Shown one piece after another: positions 16,423 through 23,036 of a stretch of DNA of 23,841 nt (position 1 is its first letter; every line of letters starts with the position of its first letter). Position numbers and translations under genes: made by a program. The notes beneath the pieces were generated by a model. The model ran no database searches and had not been told where the DNA came from. It was given only the letters and a program-made list of their open reading frames with translations. Origin of the DNA: JAQVWU01 sp964628455. Lineage in GTDB: Bacteria; Bacillota; Clostridia; Oscillospirales; CAG-272. The stretch is taken from positions 1-23,841 of the forward strand of contig CAZVPD010000042.1 of assembly GCA_964628455.1 (NCBI GenBank), read 5' to 3'.

Positions 16423-17907
16423 ATGATCAAATCCAAACTGTCCGGCTTTTCGGCGCTGCTGCTGGTCATACTGATGCTTTTTCCGGCTGCCGCGGGATGT
16501 GCGGCTTCAGAACCGTCCGCCGCCGGTCTCTCCGAAGAAAACACCGGAACGGCAGAGGCAGCCGAAACCGAAGGAACATTGCCCGAACCCGTCCTCCCCG
16601 CCTTGCAGCTGAACGGCAAAGCTTTTACGATCCTCGCTTCCGACTGGTGCGCATACGACCCTCTCAACATCGATGACATCACCCGGGACGAAATTACGGG
16701 TGATTCGCTGAACGACGCGGTTTACGAACGGTACAAATACGTAAACGAATTGTACGGCTGCGATATCGTATACGTAAACATAACGTACAACACCCTTTTG
16801 AATGAAGTGAAAAACTCGGTGATGGCGGGTGACAACGCGTATGACACCGCCGTCACGCGTTCTTCCGTGTATACATCCGTCATCTCGGCGGACCTGCTGC
16901 TCGATCTCGACAAGGTTCCGTATATAAATGTTGACGATCCGTGGTTTCACAGGCAGTCGCTGGGCGCGCTGTCCGTGCTGAATAAAAATTACGGCATTGT
17001 ATCGGACCTGACCATGAATCAGTATCTGCTTATTTTCTGTTCCTACATCAATCTCAAGATGATGGAAGACTATTCGCTGGGCAATATCTACGATATCGTC
17101 GGCAGCGGGTCGTGGACGCTCGATAAGCTGGCTGAAATGTCGGTTGCCGTCGCCGCGGACATAAACGGGGACGGGCGTTATACGAACGAAGACCGTTACG
17201 GTATGACCTGGATCATCGACGTGCCCGAAGGACTGGTCAACGCCGCCGGCATCTGTTACGGAACGCTTGACGGCGAAGGGATCCCGCAGATCACATACGA
17301 CACCGAACCCGCCGTCAATGCGATGCAGACGATTTACGATCTGCTCAGCGACACACAGCTGTATTACAATGTGCATAAACGCAGTACCAACGCGCAGGTG
17401 GACGAAGTCGGCATGTTCGCGTCCGGAGAAGTGCTCTGTTCCATAGCGGGCGTATACTACGCGCCGCAGTTCCGCGGCATGGAACAGAACTTCGGCATCA
17501 TCCCGCTGCCGAAATTCAACGGGGAGCAGGAAAACTACAATTCACCGCTGTTTTCAAACGTCATTCCGATCATGATCATACCCGAAACCAACGGCGATTT
17601 AGAGGCGACCGGTACGATCCTGACACAGATGGCGTATCTGGGCAGGCGTGACATGTACCCCGCCCTGTACGACAATCTTCTTCAGGGCAAAATAACACGG
17701 GATGAAAATTCCAACGCAATGCTCGATATGATCTTCGAAAACACCTTTTACGATCCCGGCATCATATTCTTTACAAGCGTGCGCGACCGCGTGAGGAATG
17801 TCTACATGAACTTCAGCGGTGATTTCACTTCCGTACTGGCAGCCTGCAACGAGCTCACGCAGAAGACCATCGACGATCTGGTGACAAGCGTGCAGCCGGA
17901 CGAATGA
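16423..17907 (+). CDS. Extracellular solute-binding lipoprotein (paralog 6 of 6)
   Basis: This 494-residue lipoprotein is the last of the series. The ATG at 16423 follows GGAGG (16413-16417) by 5 bp. The signal peptide reads MIKSKLSGFSALLLVILMLF then PAAAGC, with Cys26 as the likely lipidated residue. The EF-hand-like loop DINGDGRYTNED spans 246-257, after GSWTLDKL. VDDPWFHRQ, QNFGIIPLPKFNGEQENY and MYPALYDNLLQGKITRDENS correspond to motifs in the other five copies. A strong terminator follows within 6 bp of the stop, so transcription from this strand ends here. The ligand is unknown. Confidence 0.85.
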   Translation: MIKSKLSGFSALLLVILMLFPAAAGCAASEPSAAGLSEENTGTAEAAETEGTLPEPVLPALQLNGKAFTILASDWCAYDPLNIDDITRDEITGDSLNDAVYERYKYVNELYGCDIVYVNITYNTLLNEVKNSVMAGDNAYDTAVTRSSVYTSVISADLLLDLDKVPYINVDDPWFHRQSLGALSVLNKNYGIVSDLTMNQYLLIFCSYINLKMMEDYSLGNIYDIVGSGSWTLDKLAEMSVAVAADINGDGRYTNEDRYGMTWIIDVPEGLVNAAGICYGTLDGEGIPQITYDTEPAVNAMQTIYDLLSDTQLYYNVHKRSTNAQVDEVGMFASGEVLCSIAGVYYAPQFRGMEQNFGIIPLPKFNGEQENYNSPLFSNVIPIMIIPETNGDLEATGTILTQMAYLGRRDMYPALYDNLLQGKITRDENSNAMLDMIFENTFYDPGIIFFTSVRDRVRNVYMNFSGDFTSVLAACNELTQKTIDDLVTSVQPDE

Positions 17908-17912
17908 GCGGT

Positions 17913-17961
17913 AAGAACGCTCATACCGCTACGTCGGGTATCGGTATGAGCGTTCTTTTTT
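17913..17961 (+). terminator. Strong intrinsic terminator after paralog 6
   Basis: A perfect 16-bp stem joins AAGAACGCTCATACCG (17913-17928) and its complement (17942-17957), with a 13-nt loop and then more T. The 3' arm's TTCTT continues into a six-T run. It ends the + strand block. Confidence 0.92.
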
Positions 17962-17988
17962 ATCCCGGAAAGCAATTTTTTCTGCCAT

Positions 17989-18020
17989 AAAAAAAGGCAG
18001 GGAACGGTTTCTTCCCTGCC
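17989..18020 (-). terminator. Intrinsic terminator of the SPFH/RHH operon
   Basis: On the - strand, GGCAGGGAA pairs with TTCCCTGCC (18012-18020 and 17996-18004) over a 7-nt loop, followed by seven T (17989-17995). It lies 19 bp past the stop of the small regulator gene and faces the terminator of paralog 6. Confidence 0.9.
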
Positions 18021-18038
18021 CGATTTCCGGGCTTGCGC

Positions 18039-18239
18039 CTAAAGGTCTGATTCAGTCTTTTCATCCGGATCTCCGGAGGCCTTCCCGCTGCTTTTCCTTC
18101 GCTTTTTTACGCATTCGGTCAGCAGATACTCGATCTGGCCGTTGAGAGAACGGAAATCGTCGGCTGCCCATTCGGCAAGCTGGCCGTACAGTTTTGCGGA
18201 CAGCCTGAGGGGGATCTGCTTCTTCTCATCCGGCATCAT
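18039..18239 (-). CDS. Arc-type ribbon-helix-helix DNA-binding protein
   Basis: This 66-residue protein has an N-terminal Arc/MetJ-like ribbon-helix-helix: a beta strand IPLRLS (about 9-14), then helices KLYGQLAEWAADDF and SLNGQIEYLLTECVKK. The tail is basic then acidic and probably disordered. It should bind DNA as a dimer of dimers. Its ATG overlaps the stop of the SPFH gene (ATGA), so the two are translationally coupled; a second ATG directly follows the first. Three phased palindromes at the operon promoter (19279-19319) are plausible operators, making autoregulation likely. Pairing of such small RHH proteins with SPFH proteins occurs in Firmicutes, but the role is not established. Confidence 0.82.
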   Translation of the reverse strand: MMPDEKKQIPLRLSAKLYGQLAEWAADDFRSLNGQIEYLLTECVKKRRKSSGKASGDPDEKTESDL

Positions 18240-19258
18240 GAATAAAGGGTTCCGGTGTTGACGACGGGCTGCGCGTCCTTGCTGCCGCAGAGCACGACAA
18301 GCAGGTTGGATACCATGGCCGCCTTGCGCTCTTCATCGAGCTGCACGATCGCTTTTTCATTGAGCTTTTCAAGCGCCATTTCGACCATGCCGACCGCTCC
18401 GTCCACGATCATCCTTCTGGCGTCGATGATGGCAGACGCCTGCTGCCTCTGAAGCATGACGGCCGCGATCTCGGGCGCGTAAGCCAGATGGGTGATGCGG
18501 GCTTCGATGATCTCCAGCCCCGCCTCCCGTGTTTTCTGCTGGATCTCGTTCCTGATCTTTTCGGCCACGATCTCGCTTGAGCCCCGCAGGCTTCCCTCGT
18601 CGGCGACCCCGTCTCCCGTCGTGTCCACGTTCGACGCGACGTCGTACGGGTAGGAGCGCACGATATTGCGCAGCGCGCTGTCGCTCTGAAGGGAAAGGTA
18701 TTCCTTGAAGTTATCGACGTTGAAGACGGCTTTGGCCGTGTCGGCGACCCGCCACATGACGGCGATGCCGATCTCGATGGGATTCCCCAGACAATCGTTG
18801 ATCTTTTGCTTGTTGTTGTTCAGCGTCATCACTTTCAGGGAGATCTTATTGTTCTGAAGCGAAGCGGCCGTACCGGCGGTTGTGGAAATGACGACGCCCG
18901 CGGTTTCCCCCGATTTGACGTCACCGCTCTGGTTCAGCTTCGTCTTGGCTGCCGGATTGACCGACACGCTGAACGGATTGACAAAATAAAAGCCTTCGCT
19001 TTTGAGTGTGCCCGTATATCTGCCGAACAGCGTGAGCACAAGCGCTTCCTGAGGTTTGATGATCTTGAGTCCCATAAACGGAATAAAGCCGATGACCGTC
19101 CACAGCAGGCCGGCGGTCAGCAGTACAGCGCCGGCAATATTTGCGTTGTCCAGCATGATACCGCCCAGAATGATGAGCGCGACGGCAACAATATACGCGA
19201 GGATCGAAAGGATCAGTGCAGCCATCCCGCTGCCTGCCTTCAGGTGTTTTTCTTCCAT
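18236..19258 (-). CDS. SPFH/band 7 domain membrane protein
   Basis: This 340-residue SPFH/band 7 (stomatin-prohibitin-flotillin) protein is anchored by two hydrophobic segments (about residues 12-34 and 41-63), followed by the band 7 domain (about 66-270). ITHLAYAPEIAAVMLQRQQA and the IIDARRMIVDGAVGMVE stretch are typical of the domain's C-terminal coiled part. Such proteins oligomerise on membranes and organise membrane microdomains or protease complexes. The ATG at 19258 begins MEEKHLKAGSG; a longer frame to 19363 runs through the promoter and palindromes and is not credible. An AAGGGG site lies about 12 bp upstream, farther than usual. The overlap with the RHH gene marks a two-gene operon. 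Confidence 0.87.
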   Translation of the reverse strand: MEEKHLKAGSGMAALILSILAYIVAVALIILGGIMLDNANIAGAVLLTAGLLWTVIGFIPFMGLKIIKPQEALVLTLFGRYTGTLKSEGFYFVNPFSVSVNPAAKTKLNQSGDVKSGETAGVVISTTAGTAASLQNNKISLKVMTLNNNKQKINDCLGNPIEIGIAVMWRVADTAKAVFNVDNFKEYLSLQSDSALRNIVRSYPYDVASNVDTTGDGVADEGSLRGSSEIVAEKIRNEIQQKTREAGLEIIEARITHLAYAPEIAAVMLQRQQASAIIDARRMIVDGAVGMVEMALEKLNEKAIVQLDEERKAAMVSNLLVVLCGSKDAQPVVNTGTLYS

Positions 19259-19278
19259 AAAATGTTGATACCCCTTCA

Positions 19279-19330
19279 ATATCTTAAAATAAGATATCAT
19301 AATGATATCACATTGATATTTATTTGTCAA
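19279..19330 (-). promoter_or_regulatory. SPFH/RHH operon promoter overlapped by three phased palindromes
   Basis: On the - strand a -35 TTGACA (19325-19330), a 17-bp spacer and a -10 TATCAT (19302-19307) form a good sigma-A promoter. Three perfect inverted repeats, each with a 3-nt centre, tile across it: ATATCA-ATG-TGATAT (19305-19319), GATATCA-TTA-TGATATC (19293-19309) and ATATCTTA-TTT-TAAGATAT (19279-19297). Their centres are 11 and 13 bp apart, about one helical turn. Such an arrangement suits cooperative binding by a ribbon-helix-helix repressor, most simply the one encoded in this operon. Confidence 0.75.
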
Positions 19331-19332
19331 GA

Positions 19333-19378
19333 GTCCGGGCAAAATATTTCCCATAAATTTCAAAGCGGGCCCCCGGAC
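19333..19378 (-). repeat. Inverted repeat between the GH42-like gene and the SPFH promoter
   Basis: GTCCGGG (19333-19339) and CCCGGAC (19372-19378) are exact complements with a 32-nt loop. It lies between the stop of the GH42-like gene and the downstream promoter on the same strand. It could slow read-through but has no clean T-run next to it. Confidence 0.3.
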
Positions 19379-19408
19379 GCCGTGAAACGGGATTCCCTCC
19401 TCTTCTGT

Positions 19409-21697
19409 TTAAAAGGCTCCCGCGAGCGACCACATCTTCGTCTCGCCGAGTTTCATTTCAACTTCTATACTGCTCACGTTATGGCCGTAAAAGCGGCGCT
19501 CGTAGACTTCGTAGGGCGAACACGGACGCTTGAATCGGATCTCGCGCCTGCCGTCGGAGTTCGCGTGGACCGCGGCGAAGTTTTCGTTCGCGTACAGCAC
19601 GTCGTCCGTGCGCGTGAAAAGGTGGCAGCCCGACCATTCCGCAAGCGAGGCCAGCAGGTCGCTCCGCAGAACCTGAGCGGTGCAGTAGACGCTCGGGAAA
19701 CCGTGTTTATACGAGACCGCAAGCGCCACTTTCCCGTCGGAGCAGTAACGGCCGATGATCTCGGCTTCGGGGTCATCGACAAAGAACACGGGGTTGAGAT
19801 ATGCGGGAGGGAGCACGGTCGGGCCGATCCAGATGTTGCTGTGCACATCGCGGTCGATAAAACCGTAGCGCCTCGAAGCGCTCGCGTAACGCAGTGCCGG
19901 GTGGTCCGGATCGACGCGGAAGTGCGGGAAGGCGGTTTTGGCGGTCATGACCACGTTCATGCCGACGGTCCGCGATATGTTCCCGGCGGCCATGACGGGG
20001 TCGGCTCCGGGGTCGATAAAACCCGGGGCGTACAGCCACACCACGGCCGCGCCGTTTCTGCGGGCTTTGGCGAAGACGGCTTCACGCTCGGGGCCGGTCA
20101 GGCAGTAGCAGTTGATCATCACATACATCTTATAGTCGCGCATGTCGGGACGGGTCATGTCGTCGTGGAAATACCAGTCGACGGGGGCTCCGATCCTGTG
20201 CAGGTCGGAGGTGCGGTAATAATCGAGCACGAGCGCGTCGGTCGCCTGGGACACATGGTGCACGCTCTGGGTATCGTAGATGAGAGCGATCTCGTTCTTT
20301 TTCGTGCGGTCGAGGCTGTAGGCGAAATCGGCTGTCTCCCGCTGCCTTTTGAACAGAGCCAGTATGTCGGGGTCCCTGTACCAGTCTCCCCCCATGTCGA
20401 ACCACCAGCCGCTGATCTCGTCGCAGAGGTCGCGGGCGAAGTCGCGCTTGAGTGTTTCGATCGAATCCTTCACCGTGTAGAGCGCCATCGCGTCGCGCTG
20501 CATCCACGGCCCGCAGCGGTGCGTGCGCGAGTCGTCCTCGCAGACATAGATCATATTTCGTATCCGGAACGAGTCCTGCATCTCGCGCTGGGCCACCACT
20601 CCGCCCGGCTCCCGGTTGTTGTACACCCCCGGCGCCGCGAGGAAATCCACCGTGCCGCAGTCGAGGATGGTGAGCGTGCCCGTGGCCGTCGACCCTTCGT
20701 AAAAGTCGGTGCAGCCGTAGGAACCGTAGAAGGCTCCGACAAGCAGGTCGGGATAGCGGCTTTTCAGCGTGCGGGAAAAATGCACGACGGTGTTGGCGGT
20801 GCTTTCGTGCCACGCCGCGAAGAAATCGGCGGTGCGGGCGAAGCCGTCGGCGTTCAGGAACACCCCGACGCTTGCCGGGAGAGCGGCGTCCATATCGAGC
20901 TTCATCCCGATCGCTCTCCCCTCGACCTCCCAGTTGCGGAGGGCGCCGATGATCTTCGAGTCGGCTTCGCTTATGTACTGCCGGTCGGAGAGGTCGGGTA
21001 TGGCCGGGTGCGCAAAGGAGGCGTCGGGGCGCTTCCAGACCCGGCGGAGCGTCTCCTCGTCCTTGTACTTCGCCCTGAGGTAACGTTCGAATTCCCTGCG
21101 GAACGGCTCGGAAAAGTCGCCGTAGGCTCCGCTGCTCCTGACCAGACCCGAGGGATAATACCACTCGCTTGTGCCGCCGGCGCATAGGAAAAATCCGATG
21201 ATCCGGTCAAAGCGGGGAGACCTTTCGAGCTCGCCGAAGTATTCGGCCAGAGCCGCGTCCCCGTCCCTCCGCCAGGCTTCGGAGCAGAGCGAATGCATTC
21301 CGTCGAGGGGCTCGCCTCCGACCGAAGTGCAGATGGTGCACTCATGGGAGCCGTCGGAATAGGTGACCATCTCTTCGGGGTGCGCGTTGACCCAGTCCGC
21401 CGGGGGGCTCACGTTCAGGCGGAGCATGACATAGGCGTCGGGCACAGCCGTCAGCAGAAGCTCGAGGTCGGCGAGGGTCCTCTGCGGGCCGGAGGGATGC
21501 GTGCCGTCACCGGGCCGGTTCCACCGGGTGTCGGCCGTGACATAATAGATCTTAAGGCCCGCCTCCCCCAGCTGCTTCAGGTAGGCCGGATCTCTGATCG
21601 GGACGGTGACGGTCATGGGGGGATAGGGAACGCCGTTGACCGTGACCGCGGGTTCGCCGCGCCAGGACTCCACTTTTGCTTTGGTGCCTGTGTTCAT
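19409..21697 (-). CDS. GH42-like glycoside hydrolase
   Basis: This 762-residue enzyme has a GH42-like layout: a TIM barrel (about 25-450), then a flavodoxin-like trimerisation-type domain (about 460-640; EIALIYDTQSVHHV and the stretch MYVMINCYCLTGPE), and a small C-terminal beta domain. Glu178 in GGTSEWYYP is the likely acid/base, and Glu387 in YVCEDDSRTH the likely nucleophile, by analogy with clan GH-A enzymes. Retaining cleavage of a beta-galactoside or similar sugar is expected, but divergence leaves the substrate open. There is no signal peptide. The ATG at 21697 follows GGAGG at 8 bp. It lies 97 bp after the beta-propeller glycosidase and is probably co-transcribed. Codons are strongly GC-ending. 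Confidence 0.75.
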   Translation of the reverse strand: MNTGTKAKVESWRGEPAVTVNGVPYPPMTVTVPIRDPAYLKQLGEAGLKIYYVTADTRWNRPGDGTHPSGPQRTLADLELLLTAVPDAYVMLRLNVSPPADWVNAHPEEMVTYSDGSHECTICTSVGGEPLDGMHSLCSEAWRRDGDAALAEYFGELERSPRFDRIIGFFLCAGGTSEWYYPSGLVRSSGAYGDFSEPFRREFERYLRAKYKDEETLRRVWKRPDASFAHPAIPDLSDRQYISEADSKIIGALRNWEVEGRAIGMKLDMDAALPASVGVFLNADGFARTADFFAAWHESTANTVVHFSRTLKSRYPDLLVGAFYGSYGCTDFYEGSTATGTLTILDCGTVDFLAAPGVYNNREPGGVVAQREMQDSFRIRNMIYVCEDDSRTHRCGPWMQRDAMALYTVKDSIETLKRDFARDLCDEISGWWFDMGGDWYRDPDILALFKRQRETADFAYSLDRTKKNEIALIYDTQSVHHVSQATDALVLDYYRTSDLHRIGAPVDWYFHDDMTRPDMRDYKMYVMINCYCLTGPEREAVFAKARRNGAAVVWLYAPGFIDPGADPVMAAGNISRTVGMNVVMTAKTAFPHFRVDPDHPALRYASASRRYGFIDRDVHSNIWIGPTVLPPAYLNPVFFVDDPEAEIIGRYCSDGKVALAVSYKHGFPSVYCTAQVLRSDLLASLAEWSGCHLFTRTDDVLYANENFAAVHANSDGRREIRFKRPCSPYEVYERRFYGHNVSSIEVEMKLGETKMWSLAGAF

Positions 21698-21730
21698 AGG
21701 ATGTACCTCCGTAAGTCATTCCGTGATCCG

Positions 21731-21750
21731 TCCGGAACAACGGTTCCGGA
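21731..21750 (-). repeat. Hairpin between the two glycosidase genes
   Basis: The 20 bases form a perfect 8-bp stem, TCCGGAAC/GTTCCGGA, with a 4-nt loop. No T-run follows on either strand, so it is more likely an mRNA processing or stability element inside the operon than a terminator. Confidence 0.45.
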
Positions 21751-21794
21751 TATGATGATAAGCATGCCCTAAAATGCGGGCCGTTTTTACGCGG

Positions 21795-22910
21795 TCAGCG
21801 GATCTCCGACAGGTCCCTCCCGAGCCGGAAGCCGTCCTCTTCCCAGAACAGCTCTTTGAAGCCGACGAACCCCAGCAGTTCCGTAAGGATCCAGCGCGCG
21901 TAGGAGATATACCATTGTCCCTTGAACTCAAACACCTCGCTGGCGCAGACGGAATCCGTGATCACCATGTGTTCCTCCCCGGGTTTTATCTGCCAGCCGC
22001 GCAGGGGATGACTGCTGACCGCGTATCCGGTGCCCCCCCTTGCGCAGTCGGTGAAGAACATGTAGTATTTCCCGTCCCGCGCGACCACGAAGGGCGATTC
22101 CGACGCCTTTTCGGTATGCAGCCCGGACGTGAAGCCCTCGTCTTTCCAGTGAAGCAGATCCTCGGAGGAAGCCATCCCCATGACGTCCCTGTTCGAATCG
22201 AAAGTCCCTTCGGACGTGCAGTAATACATGTAATACAGGCCGTCGCCGTTCCGGAAGACCATGCTGTCCCGTGCGTTGCTCCAGCGGTCCTTATCCCAGG
22301 GGCACCAGCTGCCGGGGATGAAGAGGGGGCTCGCGGCGCTTTCCCAGTGATACAGGTCCTTTGAGACGGCGAGGCAGGGCGCCTGTGCGACACGGAAATT
22401 GCAGCCCGTGTAGAACATATACCAGGTGTCGTCTTTTTTTATTACGGCCGGAGACCAGGTCTGGCTGTCGTCAAAACGGCCGGGATGCGTGGCTACGACG
22501 ACGGGTTCGGTCTCCCAGCTCAGAAGGTCATCCGACACGGCGTGGCCGATGGTGTCCACGGAGATCTCCCACCAGGCGTATCCCGTCGTCACGCGGTTGT
22601 AGAACATGTGCATCCTGCCGTCCTTTTCGATCATGCTGTGGTCGGACATGCTCATGCCCGGTTCGGTGTACAGGCCGTAAAACGGAAGTTCTCCGTTTTC
22701 CAGCCGCGCGATATACCCTTCCGCCCGGTCCAGCATTCCCGAAGGGGAGGGATAAAAAGGCCCTCCGGGCTTCGCCCCCGCATCGAGGACCCGCGCGCGG
22801 TTGAGAAGGGCCTCGAGCACGCCGGCGGTCTTCTTCATCTCATTGCCCGGCTTCAGCCGGAACACATTGAGCCGGGTCCTCAGTTCCGCGTAGCGCCTGT
22901 AAAATTCCAT
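21795..22910 (-). CDS. Five-bladed beta-propeller glycosidase (GH43/GH32-like)
   Basis: This 371-residue protein has the repeated blade pattern of GH43/GH32/GH68-type and related glycosidases: DGRMHMFYNR, DDTWYMFYTG, DGLYYMYYCT, DGKYYMFFTD and KGQWYISYAR, about 50-70 residues apart. Candidate catalytic acids are Asp90 (SDHSM), Asp215 (ARDSMVF, like the RDP motif of GH32) and Glu271 (ESPF). It has no signal peptide. The ATG at 22910 follows GGAGG at 6 bp and is preferred over the frame to 23018, which would run back through the pirin terminator. The protein likely works with the GH42-like enzyme next to it. Family placement within the beta-propeller clans, and the sugar cleaved, cannot be settled by eye. 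Confidence 0.75.
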   Translation of the reverse strand: MEFYRRYAELRTRLNVFRLKPGNEMKKTAGVLEALLNRARVLDAGAKPGGPFYPSPSGMLDRAEGYIARLENGELPFYGLYTEPGMSMSDHSMIEKDGRMHMFYNRVTTGYAWWEISVDTIGHAVSDDLLSWETEPVVVATHPGRFDDSQTWSPAVIKKDDTWYMFYTGCNFRVAQAPCLAVSKDLYHWESAASPLFIPGSWCPWDKDRWSNARDSMVFRNGDGLYYMYYCTSEGTFDSNRDVMGMASSEDLLHWKDEGFTSGLHTEKASESPFVVARDGKYYMFFTDCARGGTGYAVSSHPLRGWQIKPGEEHMVITDSVCASEVFEFKGQWYISYARWILTELLGFVGFKELFWEEDGFRLGRDLSEIR

Positions 22911-22971
22911 CGTCCGCCTCCGTATAATTTTATGCACACTGCGGGCACTCGTCCCGAACGGTGCGTTTCCG

Positions 22972-23019
22972 AAAAAAACGCGGTGCGGCAAAACGATGAA
23001 CCCGTCGTTTCGCCGCACC
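22972..23019 (-). terminator. Intrinsic terminator after the pirin gene
   Basis: On the - strand a 15-bp stem with one G-U pair (arms 23005-23019 and 22982-22996) and an 8-nt loop are followed by GCG and seven T (22972-22978). It ends pirin transcription before the glycosidase operon. Confidence 0.88.
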
Positions 23020-23036
23020 TCTTTTCCGGTCTGCCG

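Noticed and set aside
16507..17376. A 289-codon open frame on the - strand inside paralog 6
   Set aside because: It lies antisense to a complete lipoprotein gene with a proper signal peptide, and its repetitive Val/Arg/His content is typical of a shadow frame.
18806..21187. A 793-codon open frame on the + strand across the SPFH and GH42-like genes
   Set aside because: It is antisense to two well-supported genes, has no recognisable domain or ribosome binding site, and its Arg/Val/Gly/His-rich composition is that of a GC-rich shadow frame.
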